A model generated the notes under the pieces. It was given only the letters and a program-made list of their open reading frames with translations, was not told the DNA's origin and searched no databases. From Unio delphinus (lineage: Eukaryota > Mollusca > Bivalvia > Unionida > Unionidae), in contig JAQISU010000179.1 of NCBI GenBank assembly GCA_029339505.1, positions 15,562,001 to 15,626,000 on the forward strand: 64,000 nucleotides of DNA, in the 5' to 3' direction. Made by a program: the position numbers and the translations under genes. Positions 29,852-43,362 of the stretch are shown here, one piece after another. Every line of letters starts with the position of its first letter. The stretch's first letter is position 1.

Positions 29852-30178
29852 AACCAATCTGGTGACCTAGTTGTTAGAGCGTCCACCGCGGAAGCGGAAT
29901 GTTTTTGGTTCAATCCCCGGCTGAGTCATACCAAAGACTTACACAAATGGTACTAACAACTGCCTCACGTAACACTCAGCATTAAGAGGTTACTGTTAGG
30001 ACTGGTCAGCCTGGTGTCAGGATAATGTGACTAGGTGGGACATCATCCTACATGTCTGCGGCATGATGCCCCAGTGCTAGACATCACTATAAACTGTCTT
30101 ACTGCAGACATCATAGCAATATGTCTGACAAATTGTTAAAGCTACGTTAAAAATCCTAATCAAACAAACAAACCAAAA
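29852..30178 (+). mobile_element. tRNA-derived SINE (RUDI/Meta-like) with 12-bp target duplication
   Basis: A box TAGTTGTTAGAGC lies at 29868 and B box GGTTCAATCC at 29907. A central domain follows (GGTGTCAGGATAATGTGAC, then GTCTGCGGCATGATGCC, then CACTATAAACTGTC), like the Meta domain of molluscan RUDI SINEs. AGTTCTGTCTGG flanks it exactly (29840-29851 and 30179-30190). It interrupts LINE copy A. Confidence 0.85.
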
Positions 30179-31001
30179 AGTTCTGTCTGGTTCATCTCAA
30201 TATCCACTCCAGAAACTTCAAAACGTTCAAAACACAGCTGCTCATATCATCCTTAGAGTACCATGATCAGAGCACGCCTCCCACTGTTCTGTACCCTATT
30301 ACTGGCTATCCATTCACTCCAGAATGAAACACACAATTTGTTCTCTGTGCTGTTTTACTGACGGATTCCAGTCCAACATACCTATCTGACTTCACCCATG
30401 TGTACACACCAGCAACATACTTAAGATCCTCTTCTGACAATCGTATACTCATTATAACCACTATGAAAACGAAACAATATGGAAAACGTTCTTTTGCAAA
30501 CCAGTGTCCAGCAATGTGGAATGAATTGCCCATTACAATTAGACACAAAGACAGTGATCCCTTTCAAAAGTGCTCTTGAAACACACCTATTTGGACTGCA
30601 AGAACAAACTTAAAATGTTTCCTAAGTTAACTATTTTGAGCTTGTTTTGTTTAATAATTTCATGGTGGTTTTTTAAATATGTAATCATATTATATATGTG
30701 TTTTTTATGTAATAGGTGTTTTCTAATGTTGTAAAGCACTTAAAGCTTCTAGAGATTAGGCGCTATACAAAATCTTCATTAATATTATTATCATTATCAT
30801 TATTATTATTATTATATGAAATTCTGCATAATCTGCATGCATATCAGTTTTTATGTTCTATATATATTTTAAGAAAGTCATTAATATACAAGGGCTAATG
30901 AGTTAATATTTCCTTGCACAATTGAATTTAGAAAAGATCCATATGCACTTCAGATTAGATGACTGACAACGCCAATATAATCTGTTGCTTAAAGTTTGTA
31001 C

Positions 31002-31036
31002 CTGGTGGCCTGCTTCTTTCCTTGTAATCCAAACTC
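31002..31036 (-). CDS. Putative short exon of the A2M-like gene
   Basis: It reads EFGLQGKKQAT plus two bases, with acceptor TATGCAG and donor GTACAA. It starts in phase 0 after the 33.1-kb exon and ends in phase 2, as the 21.8-kb exon requires. Confidence 0.4.
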
Positions 31037-31731
31037 CTGCATATTCTTGGTTGTAACATCATTAGGAACAAAATCAAATGTTATTCATTGTAATTTTACT
31101 CACATCAAAGCTACAGGATAACAGAACAAACTAACATATGCCAAAATTGAGATATTTTCTAAATCAGTGGATAAATGGAGGGAAAAAAGTTACTGCATTA
31201 CCATGGTAAAAACCACCACTGTATGTTGGGCGAAAATTTGCTAAACTGGCCATCAAGATGACTGCAGTAGTGTTCATTTGGTAAAATCAACATGTAATAC
31301 ATAATAGGCTTAATGAAAGTCATAAAACTAATAGTGAGCTGTATAAAACAAGGAACTCACGTTTTGTAATAGAATTAAATGTGTTGAATCAAAAAGACTG
31401 GACTGTATTTGAAAACATATTTCACAATTCTTATGTAAAAACTGAAAGTATCTTGAGAAAATGACAATGCAATTCAACTCACATTGGACCTTACTAAGAA
31501 AGCAAACCTGTACATTATACATGTATGTGGAAATGGCTTTGGTCTTCATGTTGTATTTCCAAATGTAAATTATCCCATTTTCTGACGAAATTATGACCAA
31601 TGATATCACTGTCATAGTTTCATAAAGGTTTATTATAGTTTAGGAATGTTTCATTGCTTCAAGACTATAACATAAATAACGATAGGATTGCAAAATAATT
31701 TCATTTAACTGTGAGTTCCTTTCCATTATAA
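31037..31731. other. Intron-like DNA
   Basis: No gene or repeat recognised. Confidence 0.35.
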
Positions 31732-31733
31732 TA

Positions 31734-32856
31734 CAGTAATACCTCGAACATTTTCGTTTCTGGTTTTCGCGAATTCACAGATTCACGAAATTTTCATTGG
31801 ACCTTAACTAATTTGCATCCACGATTTTTTCACATATCTGTGTGAAATATTTCCCATTTGTTACTTGGTTTTACCTTAATGCGAGTGCAAACGAAAACGG
31901 CAGCCAATGAATTAATATAGGGGTAATATTAGTATACCGTACTATAAATGCGCTAGTGTGGCAAATACCCATTTAGTCTGATTGTCCTCTGACTCTTGCC
32001 ACCCCATTTTTGATATTTGGAAATGTATGCTCGTGTGTAGGGTCAGAGCGCATTCCCTATGGAAAAGATGGAATTTGCTGACACCATTTGGTGTTGGCAT
32101 GGGGTAGCTGCTTACTTGCTGGCCGAGCAAACTTGAACGAACGTTCATCGATATATACCTGCATGAAATCGATAGGAATGATTTATTTTCTCAATAATCA
32201 TGAGAATATCATTCATTACTTCTTTAATCCACTGAAAGATGAGACAAAAGTACATTGTTGCTGAAATTGGACCCAATCTAGTAATTTGCATTTTTAGTCA
32301 CTTGACTACACAAATCTGGCAACCTACATGTTAATGACATGCGAGGTCAGAAAGTCACGTGATACATGTATCAAAAATATGCCATTTCTAGTGTTCTGTA
32401 GGAAAACAAATCCAGCAAAAAAATGAAAGTTAGATAAAGTTTTTTTTTTTAGATAAATGAAGAAATAAATCATATTCCTATCGATTTCATGCAGGTATAT
32501 ATCGATGAAGGATCGTTCAAGTTTGCTGGGCCGGCAAGTAAACGGCTATCCCAAATGTCCAAATTTCAAAAATGGGGTGGCAAGGGTCAGAGGAAACTTG
32601 GACTAATACCCATTAGGCAATACTGTACTCTATTCTTGCGCCAACCATTTATTTCTTTTTTAAGTGTAATGTATTAAGCTAACTTTTAAATTAAATTAAA
32701 GTCCTTTGGAAGCATGATTTGGGTCATATTTAGGGTTTAAATTCTAGAAATAATCATTTATTAGCATTTTTAGTGACTCGTACCAAATATTAACGATTCC
32801 TCCTGATCCGCGACGGGTTTTGGAACCTAACCTCGCAAATGTTCGAGGTATTACTG
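31734..32856. mobile_element. 1.1-kb foldback MITE with mariner-like ends
   Basis: CAGTAATACCTCGAACATTT begins it and its inverse ends it, with TA on both flanks, as in Tc1/mariner-derived MITEs. Internal arms are inverted too: TTTCATGCAGGTATATATCG at 32485 is the inverse of 32148-32167. It has no transposase. Confidence 0.8.
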
Positions 32857-33113
32857 TAGTTCATTCATACATTAAAACTGTAGCTGGTACAAATTTGACT
32901 CATACGTGACCTACAAAGTGGTATGTTTTCAGAGTAAATCAAGCAAATAGTAAAAAGCTAATTATGTTCATTACCAAAAAATATTACATTTGCAAAAAGG
33001 AATAAAGAGTATAACAACAAATGTAAGAAATTGTTGAGAAAAAATCTCTACTCATTTATATTTAATGGATAATATAAATTTTGTCTCAATTTTATAAAAT
33101 GAACTGTACTTAC

Positions 33114-33179
33114 CAGTATAACGACACCATCATATTCATCTGACTCCAATAGTGCCTCAAGCTTCAAATTGCGTCTGTC
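33114..33179 (-). CDS. Putative exon of the A2M-like gene
   Basis: 22 codons in phase 0: DRRNLKLEALLESDEYDGVV then IL. Acceptor GATTACAG and donor GTAAGT are both strong. It follows the 42.5-kb exon in phase. Confidence 0.6.
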
Positions 33180-33268
33180 CTGTAATCAAGGAAAGATTGG
33201 ATTAACATACCAAAATAATACAATGACAAAGTTGTCAAAAAACATAAAGCAGCACTGTTAATTGCTAT

Positions 33269-34111
33269 TGTTACGTATATTTGATTTAAGTCATTTATTC
33301 TTGTTTTAATTGTTTGTTTGTCAGATTCAAATTTGACATTTTAAGTTTAAGATTCATTCATTGGGAGATATTTTTTTAAAAAGTGGGATGACTTGTACTT
33401 TACAAATAAACACCAGATGTTGACCTCATTTCTGACCTGGCTTCAGAGTTGTAAACAAGCTTTTAAAATGATTGGTTGATTCCAAGAACATTATGGAACT
33501 TTGTTATAAACATCTTTCTATTTTTAGTTCTTGAGAGTAAAAATAACTAATTCTCATCTGGGTCATACAGATTTTTTGAACGTAAATTTGTCCTAAAGAT
33601 TCTAGAAGGTCATGTGACCCCTTCCTTGTTTACGTAAAAACAGGTATATAAATGATGTTTTAGAGCAAACTATTTAGTAGAAGTTGGGCTGTTAGAATAT
33701 TAAGTTGAGTTCTTTTGAGTTATTTTAAATTACCTTGTACTGGAAATTATTTCAATTCGTTTGGATCAAGATGATTTATTTTGTTATTTATCTGGAAAAT
33801 AGTTGTGCTCATCGAATTTCAAAAGACCAGAACTGACTTCATCACGACATCGTCTTCCATCTTGGATGCTTCACTAAGATTCGAACTGGGAATTATTTGG
33901 ACATTGTATTACCAGGACTTTTTCAATTTCACTAGTGGATTATATTTTGAATTATTTTTGGATTAATTTTGGAATTGCTTCCTAAAACCGTAAGTTTATT
34001 TTTTCTTTTCTGGAAAATATTTGTGCTCAATAAATTGTTTATTAGGGTTTTACAAGCTTGTTATTTTCACACTTTCTATGTTACTGTTTATTCGAGCCTA
34101 AACACGTAACA
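33269..34111. mobile_element. Solo LTR, copy 2
   Basis: It starts TGTTACGT and ends ACGTAACA. CTAT flanks both ends exactly (33265-33268 and 34112-34115). A TATA-like TATATAAATG lies near 33645 and AATAAA near 34028. 843 bp, homologous to copy 1. Confidence 0.85.
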
Positions 34112-34115
34112 CTAT

Positions 34116-37100
34116 CATTTTAAACAGGGTTCCAAAACACTGCATAAAATGTCATGTAGTAAGCCATGATAATTTAGATGCCAGGATATTTGTATAATTG
34201 AAGGGTTTGCAGGTTTTATGCTGACCTGGGCCAGCCTGGTACGGCTGCACATGTCTTGGTGTTTAATTTGGAAAGGCACGTACCTCCCATTTACTCAATA
34301 TGATACAGCAAACAATGTGCTCTTAGTTGCAGTCAAATAACTTTAAAAAATCATAAATATCTAAACCATAATTTACATGAAATGCCAACCTAGCCTTCAA
34401 TGTTTTTCGTTACATCAATATTTTTTGTAAATGACTCTAAGGTCCCTTTCCAGAACAAGTGGATGGGCAGTAATGAGACAAGAAATTTATAGTGGTCCCT
34501 CACAATAATGTCCTCTAAATCTTGCAAAATATCCAAGGAACATATTTTTCCTTTGCTTGCACAATATTGTTTTTTCTAGATTAAACCTTAAATTCCTCAT
34601 TATTGCTCTCACTGTCATGAATCTCATGTTAGCCATCAGTTTCTAAACAATTCAAATTTGCACACAAAAAAGGTAAAATTATTTCTGATTAGTTAAAATT
34701 GGTCAGATTCTTGGAAAACCCCATTTGTAACCAAGAGACACTGTATCTAACACACAATCAAAACGACAAAAGACAGGATACGCCATTTAATGCAGTCAAC
34801 AAACTTAAACTATTGGAAGGATTCGCCGTTGAATGCAAAAAATGGATCATGCATAGTGACAGGCAAAACTGTGGTACGTCTTAATTGTTAAATGGATTGG
34901 GGGATGTATTAATTATTGAATGGACTGGGGGATGTGTTAATTGTTACTTCTGATAGATTTAAAGGAGTCTAGAAATGAAATTTTTTATTTTATAAATGTA
35001 ATTCTTTACAAATTTTAATTGGAATATAATATTTAAAAAAATAATATCGTGTGCGGATATTGATTATATTGCGAAGAAGATACAATGATTCCGTAAATTG
35101 CTGAGTATTTCCGAGTTTTAATGAGACGACAGATCACGTGGTCTCGTGACTTGACACTAGCCAGTTCTCGTATACAAACAGTAACATGGCAAGCGAGAAA
35201 GACCATTGATAACGGTTTTCATCGGAAGTAATTTTTCACACACACACAAAACAACACCGCACAAATAAATCTGCGAGGAGAAAATCATACGTAATTAATT
35301 TCAACATAAAGAAGCTTCCTTTCTATGATTCAATTACAGTGTATTTTACATGCATGCTACAGTTAACGTATGACAAATCTGTATAGATTACGTACTGTAC
35401 TGGTCAGTGCTGAAAGAAATGTTTTAAGTACAGGCCCCGGGCTGATGATTTAAATAAACTTACTAGCCCTGACTGAAATTCCACAAACCCGAACAGTTCA
35501 TATATGTTAACTTTCAAGCCGGGAGAAGAAAGAAAGAAAATAAATTCCAATTTTGGAGGTATTTCCTCCCTATGACGTAATATCTTTCTTGATTTTTCGC
35601 AGTTAACTCCCGATTATTTCAATATGTCTCTCAATTTTCATTTCTCAGAAAAAGAAAATCCATATATAATTGTTTTATCAAGTGTGCAGTCCACAGATGT
35701 CATATTCTATTTTATCATTTGTGAATATTGTAGTGAAGAAATAATTAATATCACAGGACAGTTTTTGTCTTCAGTAAATAGTTTAAGATTAAACATTTTT
35801 CACGTAAATTTCAGATTGTTTAACTACTACAGAAGTACTTCTTGTAAAAAAACGTGTCACCAATTAGTTTATAATTCATGAATTATCACAATGAAGGCTG
35901 CGTAATTTTCTCTGTAAACAAAATCTCCATTTCCGCCCCAAAAAAACTCGGCCAGTTAACACCTGACATTCCTCTACCATATATGTAAAGTTTCATTACC
36001 ATGATTAAATTAAAAGAAGAATTTAAAAATAAATATGACACAGTTTATGTGCCCCTAAAAAACTAATTCAAAATAAATATTTAATTCAGTAAACAGTGTT
36101 ACATATCTTAACACTTAAACTAAAGGAAATAGGGTGGGATATAAAATGTGGGAAAACAATGGCCACATACATGTACGGTAACGTTTGACTACATATTTGA
36201 ACTCTTAAAATGAAGTCTTTGGCCTCGAAGTTACAACAAAATTCTGCATCGTTTATTTGCCAATGAATTTCTGGTGCTTACATACACTCTCTGGCATATG
36301 GTTTCTTTGAATTATGTCAGAGGGCCAGTCCATTTCACAGGATAAGTGCAATGATAAGGAATAATTGTTAATGTGTTAAACTGTCATTATGTTTGTGTAC
36401 TTAATTCTAACATCTAACTATTATGCAGACCAGAATATGAAAAAAAAGGTCTTGTCCTGGGGGATAATAAGGCGTATCACAGAGAGTAATTGCACATTGG
36501 GGCAAATGGGCAGGGCAATATTCGCCTCCTCCAATTTCTATTGTCAGCCAGTTAATGTGATACTTTGATATTATATCTGATCTCTTTTCTTTTAATCGCT
36601 GCTATTTAAACTGCCCAAGGGACATTTTTATATCAGTTCCAATCACTACAGATTTCCATTTATACATTTTACGTGTAACAGGCATAGACTGAAAGGTTGT
36701 TTTTTAAAATAATTTTTAAAATATTTTTTTAAAAATTACTTAAATTGTTTTTCTCGAAACGCCACAGTTCAAGGGTTGATAATCTTATTATTATTATTTT
36801 TTTTAGCAAGCTTCCATTTGATTAAAATCAGATCTCAATTACACATAGGACAGTGGTGATTTTATTTAGATTGTAATCTTCAAGAAGAAAAAACATTTAC
36901 TCATTTCATCAGCACAATTAGGTGTCGGGCTGTCATATTTTTTATTAGCACTTACTCGGCCTTCTGCCTATTTTCGTAACTCGTACATTTGACACTCTTT
37001 ACCAGGATTTAAAATATACAATGGTATGTCTGGAACAGTTTCAACTTATAGTCTAGGCTTAGCATTCGTGTATCCTAGAGGTTCTGTTTTTTAGGATCCC

Positions 37101-38868
37101 TCTGGTAACATTCCTTTGAGAAATGTAATGAGCACAGAGTGCTATATGGTGTTGCTTTGAAATCAACTCGCTTGCAATAATGTATCCATACTTTTTTATG
37201 CCTTTATCTTTCGGAAAAGAAAAAAAAACGAACTCCACAGCCTTTTCTATGTATGCTATTCCACCCGTAAGCAACGCAAAACGGCATTGTAATTTATCGT
37301 ACTCTATATGAAATGAATCTTTCAACTGTACCGTTGTTCTGGATGCTGGAGTTGCTAGTATGACGTCACTTTCCGAAAGTAACCGAATAGGCGCGGATAA
37401 TATGCATACGAGGTCACGGAAACTCAGCGCCTAGAAGATATGCCAATATTGAGCACACGACGCTTCATAATCATGTTTTCTCTGCAGTGTATTTAATATT
37501 ATTGTATATTTCCACTGGTTTCTAGTCTCCTTTAAAGATCAAAAGTCACAAAAATAATAATTTCAAATGAAATTTAAGAAATAAGCATTGACAAGGAAAT
37601 GATTGAAATCTTTCAATGAGTTTCATAAATATTATTTGAAATTAGCATAAAATTATATATAAAATGTTGTGTATTACTGTCTTCATCCTAGTAAGTCTTC
37701 TACCAACTCAAGATTTAGGACATGCTAAAACAAATTCTGAACAATATTTTCATACAACATAACTTTTTTTTAGTCATGGTTGGTAATTATATTTTTCATC
37801 TTCATGTTTACATCAACTAAAATTTATTTTTTAATTTTAGTTACCTAATACTTTCCTGCTACTATTACATTTCTGTATCTTTTCCTCCAGTCCCAGTCAC
37901 TCCCCAGTCTGAGGACATAATTCTGTCCTCAAATTAGCAATTTGAGGTCTATAATAAAACACAAAATAATCCTAGTTTTGATACCTCAATTAACATCCAA
38001 GAATCATAATATAAGCCTTTCTTTAACTAAAACCAAGATTGAACAACTGGGGTGAGAGGAAAGAACTGGACCATGATAATATCAAGTAATTAAAACAAAA
38101 TTATAAATAGTTTTTCCCCACCTTCACTCCACAATAAAAGCAAATTTTAATAGCAGAAATACATTACCTGATATAACTGAATTGCAGAATTTGCAGGCCC
38201 AAAACTTTAGGTCCTGCTCGACTACTCACTCGAGGTGTAGGTAAGCCTTCCTGCCTGAATCTGTATATTTGGTGTCAAAGATGGAGTGGTGTTCCAAAGC
38301 ATAAATTGGAACTCCACTCAGAAACCTGTGCTAATTTTTCTGTGAACATGGGTTTTGATGAAATTTAGATCCTAATTGTATCTGATTAATCAGTGGTCAT
38401 TCTGAGTGCACAAGATTAAGAAAAACAAGATCTTGAGTATGAAGTCTTTTCGGGGAAACTAAGTATAATACCAGAGTCCCTATTATGGGAGATATTGAGA
38501 CAAGCAGACAACAAAGTTGGGAGGAACATGGACTGTTACTTGACTGGTTAGAAAGTTCATCCCCATGTAAACATAACTATGAAAATGGATTCGAGGAGAA
38601 GTATCCTGATTGGATATTATGCCTACAAAAGTTACCATCTCGCAACAGAGAAACAGATAATTTAGAAGAGCAGGTCTAAGGATGCTGTTCATCAACCAGT
38701 TATACAAGTACATAAAAACCTTAATAGGCCTTAATTAAATAAGCAGTGATCAATCCACAATTTCTTCCCAAAGAGTCCCAGGACTCGCACATGTTCAAAC
38801 ACTCAAATGTAGTGAGTACAATGATTCTGGTAATAAATGGTATACACACTGAGATACATTAATTTTCT
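34116..38868. other. Non-coding host DNA with diverged repeats
   Basis: Segment 34640-34860 is a diverged copy of 41990-42210, sharing GATTAGTTAAAATTGGTCAG- and GCCGTTGAATGCA-type stretches. Segment 35600-35880 is related to 39910-40110 in the hAT-like element. A 88-codon minus frame at 37059-37325 has no recognised domain. The rest shows nothing I can name. Confidence 0.4.
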
Positions 38869-39207
38869 TTATTTATAATACAGAATTATTACAACAAGGT
38901 CATTTTTAACTACTAGATCAACTCCTTCTTCACTTAACTTTAGTTCATATATTTGCCTGCCTTTCTTAGATCTCCAGGCCTGTAATATTGATTTATAATT
39001 AAATGGCACAACACATAGTTTTACAGCCATCTGTATGTGCTGAGCCTCAATATTCAGCCAGTTCCTAGCTTTAACCAGGTTTCCCTTCTGGACAGGAAAC
39101 CCGAACTCAGATCCAGCAGTATGTATTGCTGAAGTTAGTAAAAGTGCTGCTAACTTGAGCATGTTTGGAAAATCCTCTCTGTGGTAGTGGTCCATTAACT
39201 CATTCAT
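38869..39207 (-). pseudogene. hAT transposase C-terminal dimerisation fragment
   Basis: Open frame of 112 codons. FPNMLKLAALLLTSAIHTA, then SEFGFPVQKGNL and ARNWLN fit the C-terminal dimerisation region of hAT-derived ZNF862-like proteins, in which FP.L..LA precedes E.GF...... ..RN.L. No upstream DDE part is visible, so it is a remnant. Confidence 0.55.
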
Positions 39208-39658
39208 CCCCTACAAACTTATCCGTAACACTGCTACTGTGCCCTAGCAACACTAAGCAGTGTCTAGGTACTTGTGTCCCAGAGCGTTTAACCAGTTTGG
39301 AAAATTTTGTAAAGATCATGCACACGCCTTCACCCTTACTTTAATTTCTCTTCTTGTATCCAATATAAATCCATGAAAATTTCAGCAATTAATCCAAATG
39401 AATTTGTCTACACAGTGATGTATTTTTGTCCTATTTGTCCAAGTCTTTCACAATTTATTTATACACTATTTACAAATTATGTGCAACACTGTTAGGATTA
39501 TTACATCATCAGCACTTAATTCCATTAAAATAAACTAGGAAAATGTAATATGTGATATGGTTTGAAACAGTAGGTACATAAATTTACTTAGCATATTTCA
39601 CATCCAGTTTTTGGTTCAGATCAAACTTTGTTTAATGAACACATTTTGCAGGTTGGAA

Positions 39659-41488
39659 TAGAGCTGTACCGATTAATCGCCCGTATTCATAATCGGGCCA
39701 ATTATTAGAACAATCGGTATAATCGGTATCGGCAGAAATATTCGGTGCAGATGCAAATAAATTTTGAAAATAAAATTTCAATTATAACATTCATCTTGAC
39801 ATGACTTGAATTTTAAAACAGAATTAAAAAGTGGAAACTAAAGAATAAACATTTGATTTGGGGATTAATTGAAAGACAATATATTCTTAAAAGTAACTAC
39901 TGTTTTAACACACTTGCTGAGAACTCCCAATTATTACATTATGTCCTCGATTTTCATTTTCTTCTAAACAAGAACAGTTCTACATGTTCTGTTGCATCAC
40001 CTGTGAATTATTGTTCTGACGAAATAATTACTTTTCTATAAATAATTCACATCTTCACTAAATAGAATGTTAAGTTTAAACGTTATTCACGTAATTTAAT
40101 GATTTTATTTGCCTATGCAACAATACAAAAATAAAAAATAAAACAGAACAAAAACATAAACGATAATAATAAAATGGTCCACAATTAATTTCAATCCCAA
40201 GAATGATCACTACGAATGCTTAACTCCAATGCCATTCCCACGAAAGAAACTTCTACGAGTTAAAATCTGGCATTTTTAGACCGTATATGCCAATGCTAAT
40301 TACCATCGTTAAATGTTGTTGTTGTAGCTGCTGTTGTAGAGTTTAATGCTATTTTTCAGCACACGATAGGCTATACATGGTGGCCAGTATTATTGGTGGA
40401 GGAAAAACCCCGGAACGTAAAAATGAATCTTGTCCCCGAGCTCCAAACACTCTAGCTACGCCTCTGCATCAATGTACTGGTATAGTTAGTGTTCAAAATT
40501 CCTCTTGTCACAAGCCAGTCTCAGGCATTTTAATGATTAACTGGCCTGTACTGCTGTCACAAAACTATAGAGAAATTCACCGACTATCATCAAAGGAGAT
40601 GCCGAAACATCAAGCTTTCCATTGTGTGGAAAGTTATGATGTTTGTTCAGCCAAAAGACAAAACTAAAATTGATTGATCTTGATCTTAGTCGATCTATAT
40701 GAGAATTTTAGCTTTTATTATTACCTCTCTTCGTGAGCATGTAAATTATGACGGTTATGTGCCTTGTACAATCAAACATGCATACCTTTTCAAACATATT
40801 GCCTCAATTTGTAGGATTGCTTTTATCATTGAAAATGAGTAACTCTTGAGAGGTGATTTATTGTAAATGAAACAGCTATTAAGGACTATCTGAAATGTTA
40901 TCTAGAAGAATGCAATTTGGTCGAAACAACGAAGAAAGCGAAATCTGCATCCAATATGTTTGGGAATAAATATGGATTTAAGTGACGCTATACACGCTTT
41001 GCACTGTGTAAGTACTGTACATTATAGTACATGGTCTCCCCGGCCCATGTATTATGAAGTCTGTATTTACCTTTATTTAATTTAGTGTTGGAGAAATCAG
41101 AAAATATGCACATGCAAAATAATAACAAAATCAATCATAGTATTTTATAACAGTTTAATAATTGTCGGGTTATTGAAAGTTACTTTTTTAACATACCTAT
41201 GTCTTAAGACACGGAGAAAATTATTGTTTCATGTTACAAGATTAACAGCCGTTACTGTAGTCAACAAAAGGACCTTAAATTCGGTAAAGTTTAGACATTG
41301 GCCCGAGAATAAACCGACCCCCCCCCTTCTTCCAGGCCTTTATTTTTTCCTAAATTATTAAGTTTATACGCGAGTATATACACTGTGATAATGAATTAAT
41401 CGGTCTCATTATCGGTATCGACAATTTTAATAATCGGCCATATGTGGTATCGGCATAATTGGCAAAAAGTGACATCGGTACAGCTCTT
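39659..41488. mobile_element. 1.83-kb hAT-like non-autonomous element
   Basis: It begins TAGAGCTGTACCGATT and ends ATCGGTACAGCTCTT, so the ends are inverse over about 14 bp. The 8-bp flanks GGTTGGAA and GGTTGGAT differ at one base, the duplication size of hAT elements. Further inverse AATCGG-type motifs lie just inside. A short frame near 40869 (YLKCYLEECNLVETTKKA) may be a transposase relic. Confidence 0.75.
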
Positions 41489-41557
41489 GGTTGGATACCT
41501 CATTTTGTTCAGTGATACCAATAATACAATATGCAATTTTAGGCATCGGGATTGGTT

Positions 41558-41785
41558 TCATTTGCAATATCCGTGTACAGTTTCTCTGGAAATAATAAGT
41601 GAAAAACCTAGATTTATCTTATTTTCCTTGTCAATGTTTGTTGTAGGTCCAGGATTCAGTCCACTAAAATCATTGATTTGGACAGGCAGAAGATGATTGC
41701 TCCAATCTAACAGATTGGCAGAAACTCTTTCATTTTCTCTATCAGTATCCTCTTCTTCTGAAGATTCTATTTCAAGAATCTTCAA
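41558..41785 (-). pseudogene. Possible piggyBac-like transposase fragment
   Basis: The frame contains an acidic stretch (ESSEEEDTDRENE), then INDFSGLNPGPTTNI and NLGFSLIISRETV. This is like the start of PGBD/piggyBac-derived proteins, where an acidic tail precedes F.G.PGP. Only this piece is recognisable. Confidence 0.35.
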
Positions 41786-42510
41786 TGTCCCATTCTAAAT
41801 CTCGCAAATTTTTCAACTGTTGAACATATCTTTGCTGTTTCCTCAATATTTTTTATATCAAACCCAAGCAACTCCTCATTTTTGCCCTCATCACTTTAAA
41901 AAAAAAATCACTCATGTTTCATCCATCATTTTATGATTTTTCAAGAACAGAACATGTGTAGTGAAACTGCTCTCAATTACTAATCCTTGCTTTCTGAACA
42001 TTTCAAGTTTGCAAACGAAAGTAAAATCGTTTTTGATTGGTTGCATGCGGTCTGATTCTTCAAAGAACCTTTATTTGTAATTAATCAGAGATGTTGTATC
42101 TACCACACATTCAAATCGAGCATCAATGGGATCAGCCGTTGAATGCAGTCGAGAAACTTTACGCTTGACCATTGAATGCAGAAAGCGGATTGCGAGCATT
42201 GACGGGATCAGGACCAAATGAGTTAAATGCCACAGCTGTTTTTCACTCTCTCTGCTCCAGTCTTCATGAGAAGAGTGTACACCTCTTCACGTGGAGATAC
42301 CAATTAAGACTAGAGTAACAAAACAGGGACTTTTGAAAGAGATTCCAAACCATTTCACCCTGTAAAGTGCAAATAAAAAACCCAAAACAAATTAATAAAT
42401 CGCAACTTGTCTGTCCTACGTTTCAAAAATAGAAAAATGGAATGCTGGAGGTAAAATGCAAAAAATGGTTAAAGTGTTTGAATCTGCAGATGACAAAAAT
42501 ATCCACTTAC

Positions 42511-42594
42511 CGTAATTTGTAGCTGCAAGTAACGATTGCTTTTATATTTCTTCACTGTATGCATTATGGAATCCCTGGAATGATCAGGCTTAAT
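42511..42594 (-). CDS. Exon of the A2M-like gene (macroglobulin strand region)
   Basis: 28 codons in phase 0 (IKPDHSRDSIMHTVKKYKSN, then RYLQLQIT). Acceptor TTTACAG and donor GTAAGT. The S.RYLQL end resembles the start of macroglobulin domain 5 in A2M proteins (a S..YL.L strand). Confidence 0.65.
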
Positions 42595-43076
42595 CTGTAA
42601 ACGAAAATGATTCAACAATTGCCAATATAAAAATCACACAATCACACAAAGCAATCAGTCTACCAGTACTAAGTGTTAGCACATACTAATGTATTAATAA
42701 TATTACTGAATTTTATATAAAACTATATATCTACCTGTGGTTTGCACATATGTTAGTCATGAATGACATCTGTGTAAACAAGTGGTACATATATATGTGA
42801 AATCATCAATATATTTTCGCAAGAGTCCTGCCTGCCATTTGTGCTTGAGATTTACTATGTTGATTCATCGAATGACCATATCATGCATATACAAGATCTA
42901 TTTTGAATGAAGTTACCCATATTTACATGGACATTTGACCATCTTTAAAAGTAATTTTTATCTTTTTTATATTGAACACAGACTTAATTTCTCATTTTGA
43001 ACTGAACAGAAAAAAATGCAAAGCAAGATGTATACATAGATCTGTCATTAAATTCAAAATATTACTATTTGTATTG

Positions 43077-43081
<5 letters not shown>

Positions 43082-43147
<66 letters not shown>
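43082..43147. repeat. (TA)n microsatellite
   Basis: Continuous TA dinucleotides of about 66 bp. Confidence 0.95.
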
Positions 43148-43153
<6 letters not shown>

Positions 43154-43186
43154 CAAATTTACACATGCACCAGCGTAGATTAGTTA

Positions 43187-43362
43187 CAGTAAAACCTGTC
43201 TTCAAAGTCCACTGCTGTGAGAGACCACCTGTTTTGAGATACCAGAATTTCATTGCACAGACTTATTGATTAAATTTTGTTACAACCTGTTACAAGACCA
43301 CCTTACTTGAGAGATCTTTATTTTTTAGCAGAATGGGTGGTCTTTCAAGATAGATTCTACTG
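43187..43362. mobile_element. 176-bp MITE with mariner-like ends
   Basis: CAGTAAAACCTGTCTT begins it and AAGATAGATTCTACTG ends it, with TA on both sides. The ends are inverse with a few mismatches. The inner parts (GAGAGACCACC and GGTGGTCTTTC) are also inverse. Confidence 0.7.

Larger units (their letters stand above)
27205..30810 (+). mobile_element. LINE copy A (CR1/L2-like), split by an LTR and a SINE
   Basis: Degenerate reverse-transcriptase segments lie at 27205-28337, 29174-29851 and 30191-30800. They include YADDTQ in the catalytic position, PQDSDIGPVL and WFKSYLVNR. The 3' end has the typical GTAAAGCACTTAAAGC, then TTAGGCGCTATACAAAAT and an ATT-rich tail. Homologous segments at 54.2-56.3 kb (copy B) are uninterrupted at both insertion points. 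Many stops and frameshifts make it inactive. Confidence 0.75.
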
